Assembly (NCBI GenBank): GCA_907163375.1
Contig: CAJQUW010007735.1
Coordinates: 47,501 to 111,500 of the forward strand
Direction: 5' to 3'
Origin: Prostheceraeus crozeri
Taxonomy: Eukaryota > Platyhelminthes > Polycladida > Euryleptidae
DNA length: 64,000 nucleotides
The first letter of the stretch is position 1; every line of letters begins with the position of its first letter. A model generated the notes under the pieces. It saw nothing but the letters and a program-made list of their open reading frames with translations, was not told the origin of the DNA and did not search any database. Made by a program: the position numbers and the translations under genes. Below are positions 39,673 to 51,765 of the stretch, in pieces.

Positions 39673-42600
39673 TTGGGTTGCTCTATTCATGAGATATTTA
39701 CAAATATAACTTAAGAACGAAGCGAAGTAATGTCAGTACGAAACCAACCAACGGTCAAGTGAAGTGAAAATGCCGGTTTTAGTCAGACATGTACTACTTC
39801 TAATTAGTCCTTATTAGTTCTCACGAGTGCACAGAGCTAATTCATTTCAAATATGAAAATTTAAATGATGCATTGATCTTGAAATACAATGTGTAATCAA
39901 CAAATCACTTCTGCAAAAAATAAAAGAAAAGCAAGTAAAAATATAGTTATTAATAAAGTATCCAGCATAAAAATGTGAGAGACAGTGGATAAGTTCCATT
40001 CTGCGCTAAATTCTCTCAACATACGCATCAAATGAATTCTAGAAGAAACTTGCTGTTTCTCAAAGTGCAACGAAGAATTCTTCTCGGTTGAAGTCATGCC
40101 GACTCAGAGAACTTTTCAAAGCTTCTCATCGTTGGAATCGACGCATTGTTCTGATGGTGAGTAATATTTCTTTTGTGGTCATTTCCATCATTTGCAATCG
40201 TTTTCGATCATGAATGACTTGGCAAGATATCAACTATTTCAATGTTGCTGGTAAAATTATTTCCTTCAAGAATACGTGCAGAAGACACTGAATGTTACTT
40301 AAAACGCAAAATACTTCAATCAGCTGAGAAGTAGGCCTATCCCTTTTGTTATTGAGTTTGTGGCAAAATCCAGCGAATTCCCCCAATTTTGTCTGTTTAC
40401 TTACTTGAAAACTGAATTCGTATAACAGAATCTAGATTTGTTTTAAGATGATGTGCATGACTGTAAGGATTATTGCTTACGAATATTATTAACTACTTAT
40501 ATGCATAGATTTAAGGTTTAACAGTTTACCGGCTTGCATTTTGCACATACCCAAAAAACAGCCTCGGGATTTCTGTTCGCAATTTTAAAGTTTCGTAACT
40601 TTCTCAAAAAAGAGCTAATTGCATGATTTTTAACTATGATTTTCGAAAATGTCGTGCAAAAATGCATCAGAAGGAAGCCGTCGTGAAATGTACTGGGAAA
40701 TGTATAGATGAAACCGCCTCTCCAGGCACACCTTGAAATGTACAATCAGTGACATAAAATTCATTTAAATCCAAAAATGCACTTGTTAAAGGTATGATTG
40801 TCTTATTAAAGCCAGATTCTATTAGTTTGCATAAGTACGAGTAGATGCAGTGTTAAATATCATAATTCCAAAATTTCATTAAAAAGCAAAAGAACCATCA
40901 GAAAACATGTTTTTGAAGTAAAAAAAGTTTTGATGCAGATCATTTTTTTGACCATTATTCCTGATCTAATGATTTCAGATCAAACTATGCATTTTTTCTC
41001 TTGTAAATTGCTATGTCAAACTGTCATTTAACGGAATACTATGATGCGTAAACGTTGCATCATAAATGTCTATATACTTTCATTGCCTAAAATATAAGAT
41101 TACTAACTAGTTCTCCTAAAATATTTAATAGGGAGATGTTACAGACTGAATCAATTTGCGCACCTAGTTCCTTGGCAATCGTAAACGCAGCGCTTTTGCT
41201 GCAAGACCTCATCAATGCTAGTATCAATGGTGGTAGTCACTGCACAATGCCACTTCGCCTGGGCATAGAAGAGCATGTATTGGATGTTCGTCTGCATAAT
41301 ATTCCATGGGACTATTGCATAAAACCGTAAATCATGGGTGATGAAAATAAGCTTAAATTACTATTCACACATTAGTAGGGTCATGAAACGAGGTATGGTA
41401 AGGAGACATACTCTGCGTATGTAAGCGGGGTGCATAGCGCTGACATTACTATGTTTCTGTTTCATTTCAATTCACTGCTAGCGACATAGAAAGCAATAAT
41501 CATATCTCCAATAATTTTAAGATGCAAATGTGTTTTTTGAGCTGATCAAGAACCGCTGGCAGCAATCGAAACTGCTATGACTGTTTGTAGCATAACAGTC
41601 GTCTGTTTATTCTATCTTTAAATATTGTCACAAGTTGTTTATACGGGGATCAGGCCGGAGAAAGTCAGCTTATTGCATCCTCAAATTACAGTAGATTTTA
41701 TCGCGGAGTAGTGCGGTAGTGCCATACCCCATGGGTTGTGAGGTCCGTGAAAGTGCGCGAATCCTCCTAATTGAATTGTCAGATCATTCGATTTGATTAC
41801 AATTTGTCAATAACCTGCAAAATTGCAGTGAATTAAGCGGTATAAGGAAAAACAGAATCTTTAGGTATAAGAAAAAACTAACAAACCTTGATTTTTGGAA
41901 ATTCACTACTTTTTTGCAACATGATGATATAAGATCATTGGCTGCATTTATGTATACAATGTTCATGCACATCATGGTAGGCGCACATGTTGATTGTACC
42001 ACATGCTTAATGTATTTACATGGATATCCGAGTATTTCCGAAAAATACTCCTGTGTAAATGAGTAAATCTCTGATTTCCTATGATGTCATGGAATATCGA
42101 CATCTTCTATTATTTCAGGTGAGCTGCGATTCGACATTCAATATTCCATTTCTAAATTTCTGTGGCAGACAACATAGCGACATCTGCCTTTTAGATATAA
42201 GAACTTGTCAGCTTTCGAATAATTAAAGTCCTGTCTCTTCATTCTTCCTAGATTCATAAATAGCTATATGCATCATGAATTGATGTATCAGTCAAACTGT
42301 CATTTATAAATATATGTGCCAATAAAATTCTAGTTATCAAAATTCCGTTTTAGAGGCACTTCTTTTAGTTACAGAAAATCTATAATCCTTGCCTATAATT
42401 AATATGCCAAACCCTAAAATTCGCACCAATAAAGTTTACCAGAAAGTTCGAGATTAACAGTAAGTCTTGTAAAAAATTGTGATTTATTCTATCAACAGAA
42501 GTACGTATATCTGGAGCTGGAGGTGCGTGCGTATGTGTTAGATATTGCTTGCTATCGCATCTGTATGGAAGATGGCAATTGACTTCCCTAATTTCACTAT

Positions 42601-44810
42601 TAAATGAATGAAAATGGAGCCTGAAAAGATAAACACAGTGAAACAGTATGCTGAATGCCGTCAATTAGTGAAATAAAGATGGCCACTACACTTGTGAAGG
42701 TACGATGAATATCGCAAATAATATTGCAACAAAAGACGCAATTTTGTAAACAGAGACACTTGTCGGCCAAAATCTGATATTGTGCTTTTCTTTGTTTGAT
42801 TTGGACGCAACAAGCCTATGTATTTTGTGCAATTGCACCATGGAAACTAACAAATTTTAGTCTCAAATACCTATAAAAATGCAGAAATCTAGCGTCTGAG
42901 TATGGAGACAATTAAAACAACGGCATATGAGAAAATATCAAAAAATGAGTGCTCATAAAGGGGGAACTGTTGGTATGTCTTTCGACTTCAGCCATTTGAG
43001 CCATTTGTCATTAAAGAGAGAAGAGATTCAAAAGTTATCGGCACGAAATGCGTTTAGACCGAAATCTTCCAGAATTACGTTGACAGACTTTTTTTGAAGG
43101 GCACACGTTAACCTCTTATCCACAGATAAACTGATTCAATTATTTACATAGTTATTTTTGTTCAAAGTCATGGCATCACGGAGGAGTAGTTTTCTTGATC
43201 TCCTGTATCCAGTTTTAGGGCAAGAGTCTTTAAAAATTGTCGGCTCTCTTTACCTGACCCTCCATTTGTGCCAAACACCAATGGAATAAACGCACCATGC
43301 TCTACATCCAAAACTATTTTGTAGATATTTCCTTTTTTCTGTGCAATTATGTTCTTAATTGGATAGTGGAGCATTGCTTTGAACACCGCTCACTATTGAG
43401 CACTGACACAAAGCAGAAAATTGTATCGAAGTATGGGAGTCGCTCTTGTTGATATGTAGTTTCAAACAAGTTGCAGCGCACTCAATTCCGTCAAGAGAAC
43501 TGTCTGATAAGTCGATTTGATTTTATCTCCTTTAGAAACATATTAAACTAATAACATCCCATGTAAACTAAATATTGAACCATTAGAATATCGCAAAACA
43601 CATTAAAAAGTTGAAAGCATTTTAAACGGCTTTCTTTGAAAGGAATCCAATTTTGAATCTAGATGTCATTCCGCATCTCCAAAAGCATGTTAGTCCCCCT
43701 AAGACACCTACACATTTGTGTCGACACTGCACCCATCTTTTTCACTGTCACTTCGGAAATTATTGCTGCACCAGTGGATCACAGCAGTTGTGAAGGCTTT
43801 ATAGTCAACCCGCCGTCAGTATGAATTTGAAATGCAATATGTAATGAAAGAAATGACAAACAGTAAGAAATCACCGGTTGTCGGCATGAAAATTGCGGTA
43901 GTGACCCTAATTTCAAAGAGAATTTCGCATTAAAGAAGAAGGAGGAACATTCCTTTTGGAAACAATTCGAATTTCTTGAGAAGAGGATAGAAAAACAGAT
44001 ATTGTCGCTTGGTCGAATGTCTGAAAATTTCAAATATAGTGAGAGTGTTACATTAACGCAACATGTTCCAATGAAAGCCGACTTTCTCACTTGTGACAAT
44101 CTAAATGTAAAGAACTTAAAATGTAACTGCACTGTACCCAATAACCGCTGAAGGAAAGACAGTTGAAAAATATGCTACAAGTTGTTGCTTGTCGCTTCAT
44201 TGATGTCAATAAAAACCAGACAGATATTCAAATAAAGATAAACCATCGAAAGGAAACATCTGAATTTATGAAACAATTAGAATCGCAGCTGCATTACATT
44301 GGATAGATAAGTAGCATGTAAATTTGAAACATCGAAAGTTGTGGCGAGAGAAATTGAGTAATTTAGAAATCGATTGGACTAACTGCATGTAATTGCGCGA
44401 CAAAGAAAAGTCGCACAATTTAAATATCTTTTAATTTTTGTGTAAAATAAAATCATATAAATGTGACGATTTTTCTAAGAACTGGAAAAGAGTCTACATT
44501 ATTAAAGGATTTTGAATGCGCATTTAAACTTCTTGAAATAATGAAATGATTTTTTTATATGTTTTCTATTCCACATTTCAAGAACATCCACAGTATATTA
44601 GGAGAGTACACTGAGATGAAGGAAAATTGGCAAATAATAGATGATTCAGAGCTATGTACTATGTCTTCATGCAGGTTAACGAATTTGTGCAGATCAATGC
44701 AGTAGTTATATACTGGTACATCGATTTTTGAGATACTTACTATTATTAGTTGACTGATGAAAATCAAAGGGTTGCCGTGGGAATTGATATTTGAATCCCC
44801 ACCCCACCCC

Positions 44811-44836
44811 ATACCCACAGAAAAACCTGTGGGTAT
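44811..44836. repeat. 10-bp hairpin in a CCCACAG-rich patch
   Basis: ATACCCACAG (44811-44820) pairs perfectly with CTGTGGGTAT (44827-44836) around a 6-nt loop. CCCCACAG recurs twice directly after it, and C-rich repeats precede it. The minus-strand reading starts near CAGGGGCTTATCC, which could be a DNA transposon terminus, but no partner end was found. Confidence 0.5.
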
Positions 44837-46030
44837 CCCCACAGAATCCCCACAGCCCTCACAGGATAAGCCCCTGATTAATAAGTTGCTCTTGTTCGTA
44901 TAGAATGATTGATGTCCAATATCTCCATCTCAGTGGAACTTCTGCACAGCAGTCAACGATCCGAAGGCCGCATTTGACTCCAGAGATGCGGAATGGGAGT
45001 CCTTGAAGAATGTCACTGACTGCGTGTTGTAACTTTTATGGCTTTTCTTTGCTGTTTTCGGCATAGGCCCATTGCTCTTTAAAATTATAGTAGCCTATTT
45101 TCTATTATTATTATTGAGCCTTGATTCTGACTTGCCACCTAGAAATTATTGTACCGAAAATTTAACTAGATGCTCGTTCAAGTAAGGAATAGAGCCCGCT
45201 ATGCACACGTATTTGACTTACAAATTTACATTTGCCTGAATCATTTGGTTGCGCAAGTTTTTGTCGTCTGCTGTCAGCTTAAACGTACAGTCTACATATT
45301 ATGTTCTTCTCATTCCGCTCTTAATTCTTTAATGATTCATGAGACATGACACCCTTTTTTCATTAAACTATCATAACGTAGTTTGCCGTAAACGTAATTC
45401 TATTTCGAAACGTTTCTTTTTAATACTATGACGACATTGTCTTTATTTCTTTGCTTTTTATAACAAATCGGTTATTGATCAGCTTGTGTTTTTCAAGCTT
45501 CCTCTTTTACTCACTTTGGATTTTGCTTCACTTGACCTAGCTATTGACCATGTCGATCCTACTTCATTTTGCTACAAGATTATTTAGAGGGTGCAATTTT
45601 TGCATGATTGTTCCCTTAAAGGAAACACATTTGTATAAAAATTCAAAAACTACATGTAGACTAAAGGAAACATGGCCTTATTAAAATGTTGAGATGAAAT
45701 ATTAATACGAGTTATACTCAGTTCTGCACAGCACTCGAGCATTGCATAGTACGCTATTTATATAGTTCACTATTTTGAAATTTCGATGTTTCTTATATTT
45801 GCCTTTTACCGTTTTCTGTTTTTAGATAGATCTGTGTTAGAACAGAAAGCAACCAAGTCTTCATCAAGTAAAATCAAACCTAAGCTTACATTGCATCATG
45901 TATACATGTTATGCGAAGCATTCTCAGGAAATAGACACACATTCATTTCAAAAGAACTGTGCTTAAATTCCTCGCTGTAGACAATCGTGATTAAGTGCAG
46001 TATGTTTCACAAAAGCAAGCATGAATATTT

Positions 46031-46044
46031 ATCAATATATCTAT
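46031..46044. repeat. Target-site duplication, left copy
   Basis: ATCAATATATCTAT here matches 51752-51765 exactly. The two copies bracket the whole PLE composite. One or two bases at each end may belong to the element instead. Confidence 0.8.
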
Positions 46045-46265
46045 AGTTGATAGCCTTATACGGGAGGGTGTTCATGATGAGGATGAGAAAGCAAAAATGC
46101 GGCACTCCCTTTAGTAATGGCTTTAATAAAATTAGTTGCTAAAAATATATACACGGCAAACGTTTCGCGACGCAGTCGCTGCCTCAGTGCACTAAAAAGA
46201 AGGTAAAAGCAGTCAGAGTGCGTGGTTTATATATCAGAGTGATAATACCGTAGACAGAGTATCTC

Positions 46266-48515
46266 TCAGCCAACCAGCTCGTCTTTGCGATTCAACTGTG
46301 GTCTCCTATTTCTTATGTAGCGAGCTTCAGCCAGACGATTTTCAAGAGGCGAACTATGCTTGGCAATGATATTGATTGTGAAATCGAAAATGTCAAGGTT
46401 ACTGTCGTGGTCATTTATCGAATGTTCGGAGAGGGCACTAGTATTGTTCTGCAAGCGCAAGCTACGTTCATGCTCCTCGAAACGAATTTTGAAAGGCCTA
46501 TTAGTTTGCCCAATGTAACTTTTGCTACAATGATTACAAACAAATTCGTAAACCACAAAGCGCACATCGCAGGGATAAGGGTTGTCGAGAAGATTACAGA
46601 GATTACAGTTTACACGTTTTTTAGCAGATTTTTTAGAAAAGTATTGGCTAGTGGTTTTATTAGGTTTGCTTATCAAGGTTACAGGCAGTTTGTATTTTCC
46701 TATCAAATTATTGATTTTTCTATTACAACTATCATTAATAAAACTAAGAGAAAGCCTAACATTATTCTCACCATTGCTTTTACGAGTTACGCTTTTACTT
46801 TTGTCAAAATCGCGAGTTTTATAATTGTTTTTGCGTAATCTATTATGAAATTTTTCCTTAGCCTTATTTTTGATAGTAGATGATGAGCATCTACTTTCGA
46901 TGCGATTATTCATACTGCGGATGTAATTATCCTTAACATGCTGAGGAAGCCAGCTGTCTCTTTGCAAAGTTATTTCAGAATGATTAGGCTTAGAATACCA
47001 TTCGTATGAAATCTGCTCATCGACGATTTTTATTGAAATATCTAAAAAATTCAAAGGACTCTCGTTGTCAGGAATTTCTATAGTAAACTGTATGCCGTCG
47101 TTCACGGAATTGAAGGTAGTTAAAATGTTATGAAAAATGTCATCATTATGTTCAAAAGGACCCATGAAAATATCATCGATATAGCGCAGAAAAATCGTGG
47201 GTCGGATATTGATCTTTTCCAGTCTACTTAAGGCCTCAGTTTCAATAAAGTGAATGGAAATAATGGCAAATGGTGGGCCATAATGAGAACCCATAGCACA
47301 GCCACGGGTCTGTAAGTAGGTTTGATTATCGAATTCTATTTCGTAGTTGTAAGCAATGAAAGAAAGCCCTTTCAACAAATTGTCTATGGTCAAGCCTAAA
47401 TTGTCAATTTTGTCCCAATTTTGTTCAGCAAACTTTTGAACACAGTTGATTCCAAAATCGATAGGGATGCTGGGGTATAGGTTTTTGATATCAAGCGAGA
47501 TGAATTTTTTATTTAGTAAATCATCGAAGTTGCAATTATCTAAAGCAGTCAGGAGAGATTCAGTATTGGGAAGGTATGATGGAACCAATCTAGCTAGCTG
47601 ATTTAAGAATTGGGTAACTAGCCAGTCAACTTTTTTGGGTAGGGCTATTGATGGTTGAAGCGATAGGCCTCAAAGGGTAGCCATTGTTGCCAGGCTCTTT
47701 GTGATCTTTAATAAGAGTTTTGAAAGTAGCGGGTCGAGTGCCGCAAGATTTTAGCCTTTCAACTTGATTACGTGTGAAATTATTTTTGCAAAAACTATCA
47801 ATAATTTTATTCGCTTGATTTTCGATGTGTTTACATTTGCTGTTATCAACAAGACGGTAATTATTTTTATCAAGCAGTAAGTTACGGGTACTTTCTTCAT
47901 AATTGGCCTTATCAGTGACAACAAAACGATTTGTTTTATCAGATGCTACAGCAACTAGATTATTTTGATTTAAAAAACGCTTCGTGTCGTGAAGAGACTT
48001 ATTGATATTTTTATAATTTTGGTTTCTTTTAGTGAATTTAATCTCCTTAGTGATGACATCGAGTGCTTCATATTTGAAAAGATTCAAATTCATCTCTTCA
48101 TCACTAGACATAGAAGGCGGCAAAGGAACACGATTACGATGAAATGGTACATGTATGCTAGAGGTCAAATTGCTATCAATCTGACGCGCATTCCAACGCA
48201 GCTTATTTGTAAGGACGTCTAGGTCTAATTTGACTTGATCAATGAATTCCTCATTCAAACGCGGAGGAATTCTGAACTTGGGTCCTTTGTCTAAAACATT
48301 TTGGGCGCTTGCAGGCAAGGGTATATCACAATCTACTGTGACACGGTGCACAGAAGGACTAGAGACGAGCTGGTCAGCCGAGAGAGACCCATATCTACGG
48401 TACCAAAACTCATCCAGGTGAGGAAAAGGAAAATGCGGCTGGTGCTCAAAATGGTAGGACACAGGTAATACAGGATACGGAAAACCAGTCAAGGCACTCC
48501 ACTTCCGTGAATGAC
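46266..48515 (-). pseudogene. Inverted truncated PLE frame (RT and GIY-YIG)
   Basis: The sense strand covers about three quarters of the PLE protein, from just inside the N-terminal domain through the RT and GIY-YIG domains. The 5' part is missing. Compared with the plus copy, one extra base in an A-run near 47632 (six against five) splits the frame. All other motifs are the same as in the plus copy (LDIKNLYPSIP, GCAMGSHYG, YIDDIF, YIGQTNRP). It is non-functional as it stands. Confidence 0.88.
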
Positions 48516-48519
48516 GGTC

Positions 48520-48891
48520 ACAATACTAGTGCCCTCTCCGAACATTCGATAAATGACCACGACAGTAACCTTGACATTTTCGATTTCACAATCAATATCA
48601 TTGCCAAGCATAGTTCGCCTCTTGAAAATCGTCTGGCTGAAGCTCGCTACATAAGAAATAGGAGACCACAGTTGAATCGCAAAGACGAGCTGGTTGGCTG
48701 AGAGATACTCTGTCTACGGTATTATCACTCTGATATATAAACCACGCACTCTGACTGCTTTTACCTTCTTTTTAGTGCACTGAGGCAGCGACTGCGTCGC
48801 GAAACGTTTGCCGTGTATATATTTTTAGCAACTAATTTTATTAAAGCCATTACTAAAGGGAGTGCCGCATTTTTGCTTTCTCATCCTCATC
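48520..48891 (+). repeat. Pseudo-LTR of the second PLE, upstream copy
   Basis: 372 bp corresponding to 51383-51754. It contains the last codons of the protein, the 3' UTR and a structured GCGAC/GTCGC motif followed by GAAACG. It is the truncated tandem copy typical of PLEs and directly precedes the ORF start codon. Confidence 0.88.
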
Positions 48892-51564
48892 ATGAACACC
48901 CTCCCATATAAGGCTATCAACTATGTGAAGTCCGTGATCAAGGATCCTGACACGTGCAACTCTGCAAGGTTTTTGGTCAACACGTCTTTGAAGAAGGTCA
49001 AGGCGCAGTGCGATGGTCTGTTTCTCAAAACCTGTCTTGAACAAGGAGTTGTTCCGAAGTTCATCTCAAACTGGTTTTCTGCGGTTCCTGAAGTCCACAC
49101 CAATGAAGCAGCCGTGAATAGGAAGTTGAAGTCAATGAAGAAGGAACTCATCAGAAGCTGCATCTACAACACGCAAGAGAAGATCTCCGATCTGGAACGG
49201 AAGTGCGGATACGAATATCTCAATGTGTCTCGGCGATGTTCTCCTGCAACGGTGGTTACCCTCCTGGACATGGTGGAGAAGATGTTGAACAAAGAAGAAA
49301 CGCTGACATTCGACCGTCATTCACGGAAGTGGAGTGCCTTGACTGGTTTTCCGTATCCTGTATTACCTGTGTCCTACCATTTTGAGCACCAGCCGCATTT
49401 TCCTTTTCCTCACCTGGATGAGTTTTGGTACCGTAGATATGGGTCTCTCTCGGCTGACCAGCTCGTCTCTAGTCCTTCTGTGCACCGTGTCACAGTAGAT
49501 TGTGATATACCCTTGCCTGCAAGCGCCCAAAATGTTTTAGACAAAGGACCCAAGTTCAGAATTCCTCCGCGTTTGAATGAGGAATTCATTGATCAAGTCA
49601 AATTAGACCTAGACGTCCTTACAAATAAGCTGCGTTGGAATGCGCGTCAGATTGATAGCAATTTGACCTCTAGCATACATGTACCATTTCATCGTAATCG
49701 TGTTCCTTTGCCGCCTTCTATGTCTAGTGATGAAGAGATGAATTTGAATCTTTTCAAATATGAAGCACTCGATGTCATCACTAAGGAGATTAAATTCACT
49801 AAAAGAAACCAAAATTATAAAAATATCAATAAGTCTCTTCACGACACGAAGCGTTTTTTAAATCAAAATAATCTAGTTGCTGTAGCATCTGATAAAACAA
49901 ATCGTTTTGTTGTCACTGATAAGGCCAATTATGAAGAAAGTACCCGTAACTTACTGCTTGATAAAAATAATTACCGTCTTGTTGATAACAGCAAATGTAA
50001 ACACATCGAAAATCAAGCGAATAAAATTATTGATAGTTTTTGCAAAAATAATTTCACACGTAATCAAGTTGAAAGGCTAAAATCTTGCGGCACTCGACCC
50101 GCTACTTTCAAAACTCTTATTAAAGATCACAAAGAGCCTGGCAACAATGGCTACCCTTTGAGGCCTATCGCTTCAACCATCAATAGCCCTACCCAAAAAG
50201 TTGACTGGCTAGTTACCCAAGTCTTAAATCAGCTAGCTAGATTGGTTCCATCATACCTTCCCAATACTGAATCTCTCCTGACTGCTTTAGATAATTGCAA
50301 CTTCGATGATTTACTAAATAAAAAATTCATCTCGCTTGATATCAAAAACCTATACCCCAGCATCCCTATCGATTTTGGAATCAACTGTGTTCAAAAGTTT
50401 GCTGAACAAAATTGGGACAAAATTGACAATTTAGGCTTGACCATAGACAATTTGTTGAAAGGGCTTTCTTTCATTGCTTACAACTACGAAATAGAATTCG
50501 ATAATCAAACCTACTTACAGACCCGTGGCTGTGCTATGGGTTCTCATTATGGCCCACCATTTGCCATTATTTCCATTCACTTTATTGAAACTGAGGCCTT
50601 AAGTAGACTGGAAAAGATCAATATCCGACCCACGATTTTTCTGCGCTATATCGATGATATTTTCATGGGTCCTTTTGAACATAATGATGACATTTTTCAT
50701 AACATTTTAACTACCTTCAATTCCGTGAACGACGGCATACAGTTTACTATAGAAATTCCTGACAACGAGAGTCCTTTGAATTTTTTAGATATTTCAATAA
50801 AAATCGTCGATGAGCAGATTTCATACGAATGGTATTCTAAGCCTAATCATTCTGAAATAACTTTGCAAAGAGACAGCTGGCTTCCTCAGCATGTTAAGGA
50901 TAATTACATCCGCAGTATGAATAATCGCATCGAAAGTAGATGCTCATCATCTACTATCAAAAATAAGGCTAAGGAAAAATTTCATAATAGATTACGCAAA
51001 AACAATTATAAAACTCGCGATTTTGACAAAAGTAAAAGCGTAACTCGTAAAAGCAATGGTGAGAATAATGTTAGGCTTTCTCTTAGTTTTATTAATGATA
51101 GTTGTAATAGAAAAATCAATAATTTGATAGGAAAATACAAACTGCCTGTAACCTTGATAAGCAAACCTAATAAAACCACTAGCCAATACTTTTCTAAAAA
51201 ATCTGCTAAAAAACGTGTAAACTGTAATCTCTGTAATCTTCTCGACAACCCTTATCCCTGCGATGTGCGCTTTGTGGTTTACGAATTTGTTTGTAATCAT
51301 TGTAGCAAAAGTTACATTGGGCAAACTAATAGGCCTTTCAAAATTCGTTTCGAGGAGCATGAACGTAGCTTGCGCTTGCAGAACAATACTAGTGCCCTCT
51401 CCGAACATTCGATAAATGACCACGACAGTAACCTTGACATTTTCGATTTCACAATCAATATCATTGCCAAGCATAGTTCGCCTCTTGAAAATCGTCTGGC
51501 TGAAGCTCGCTACATAAGAAATAGGAGACCACAGTTGAATCGCAAAGACGAGCTGGTTGGCTGA
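48892..51564 (+). CDS. Second PLE protein: reverse transcriptase with GIY-YIG endonuclease
   Basis: 890 residues from the ATG at 48892; ten further upstream codons are open from a GTG. A cysteine-containing N-terminal domain of about 350 residues is followed by an RT with NLVAVASDKTNR, ATFKTLIKDHK, LRPIASTINSP, motif A FISLDIKNLYPSIP (near 50326), motif B TRGCAMGSHYGPPF (near 50521) and the catalytic YIDD (near 50647). A basic, serine-rich linker and a CNLC...C cluster precede the GIY-YIG nuclease (VVYEFVC, SYIGQTNRP, with H-containing FEEH, near 51273-51362). The frame is complete, and the first ATG lies exactly at the pseudo-LTR border. It would nick the target and prime cDNA synthesis. It probably belongs to the Penelope/Poseidon side of the family and is distinct from the PLE at 27014. 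Confidence 0.92.
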   Translation: MNTLPYKAINYVKSVIKDPDTCNSARFLVNTSLKKVKAQCDGLFLKTCLEQGVVPKFISNWFSAVPEVHTNEAAVNRKLKSMKKELIRSCIYNTQEKISDLERKCGYEYLNVSRRCSPATVVTLLDMVEKMLNKEETLTFDRHSRKWSALTGFPYPVLPVSYHFEHQPHFPFPHLDEFWYRRYGSLSADQLVSSPSVHRVTVDCDIPLPASAQNVLDKGPKFRIPPRLNEEFIDQVKLDLDVLTNKLRWNARQIDSNLTSSIHVPFHRNRVPLPPSMSSDEEMNLNLFKYEALDVITKEIKFTKRNQNYKNINKSLHDTKRFLNQNNLVAVASDKTNRFVVTDKANYEESTRNLLLDKNNYRLVDNSKCKHIENQANKIIDSFCKNNFTRNQVERLKSCGTRPATFKTLIKDHKEPGNNGYPLRPIASTINSPTQKVDWLVTQVLNQLARLVPSYLPNTESLLTALDNCNFDDLLNKKFISLDIKNLYPSIPIDFGINCVQKFAEQNWDKIDNLGLTIDNLLKGLSFIAYNYEIEFDNQTYLQTRGCAMGSHYGPPFAIISIHFIETEALSRLEKINIRPTIFLRYIDDIFMGPFEHNDDIFHNILTTFNSVNDGIQFTIEIPDNESPLNFLDISIKIVDEQISYEWYSKPNHSEITLQRDSWLPQHVKDNYIRSMNNRIESRCSSSTIKNKAKEKFHNRLRKNNYKTRDFDKSKSVTRKSNGENNVRLSLSFINDSCNRKINNLIGKYKLPVTLISKPNKTTSQYFSKKSAKKRVNCNLCNLLDNPYPCDVRFVVYEFVCNHCSKSYIGQTNRPFKIRFEEHERSLRLQNNTSALSEHSINDHDSNLDIFDFTINIIAKHSSPLENRLAEARYIRNRRPQLNRKDELVG

Positions 51565-51754
51565 GAGATACTCTGTCTACGGTATTATCACTCTGATATA
51601 TAAACCACGCACTCTGACTGCTTTTACCTTCTTTTTAGTGCACTGAGGCAGCGACTGCGTCGCGAAACGTTTGCCGTGTATATATTTTTAGCAACTAATT
51701 TTATTAAAGCCATTACTAAAGGGAGTGCCGCATTTTTGCTTTCTCATCCTCATC
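51383..51754 (+). repeat. Pseudo-LTR of the second PLE, downstream copy
   Basis: Direct repeat of 48520-48891. It contains the 3' end of the coding region and a structured motif (51645-51690): CTGAGG, a GCGAC-TGC-GTCGC stem-loop, then GAAACG. This resembles a hammerhead core but deviates at essential positions. Confidence 0.85.
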
Positions 51755-51765
51755 AATATATCTAT
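51752..51765. repeat. Target-site duplication, right copy
   Basis: ATCAATATATCTAT, identical to 46031-46044. Confidence 0.8.

Larger units (their letters stand above)
39344..46030. other. AT-rich non-coding stretch
   Basis: There is no open frame longer than about 120 codons, no recognisable protein motif and no satellite or CT tract. The stretch has ordinary single-copy character apart from two hairpins listed separately. A small plus-strand ATG frame at 40096-40158 is followed by a GTGAGT donor-like sequence, but I found nothing else to support an exon. Confidence 0.6.
46045..51751 (+). mobile_element. Second Penelope-like element: inverted-dimer composite
   Basis: This is one insertion made of two parts: a minus-strand 5'-truncated copy (46045-48519) joined head to head with a plus-strand copy bearing a partial 3' segment in front (48520-48891) and again at its end (51383-51754). 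A single 14-bp duplication flanks the whole, so it arrived as a unit. The two copies are nearly identical. Inverted and tandem partial copies of this kind are characteristic of PLEs. It is a different family from the PLE in the CT cluster and lies in ordinary AT-rich DNA. Confidence 0.9.

Noticed and set aside
40096-40170. Possible first coding exon (ATG CCG ACT CAG... followed by GTGAGT)
   Set aside because: Twenty-one codons and one donor-like site, with no recognisable downstream exon or protein similarity; too little to call.
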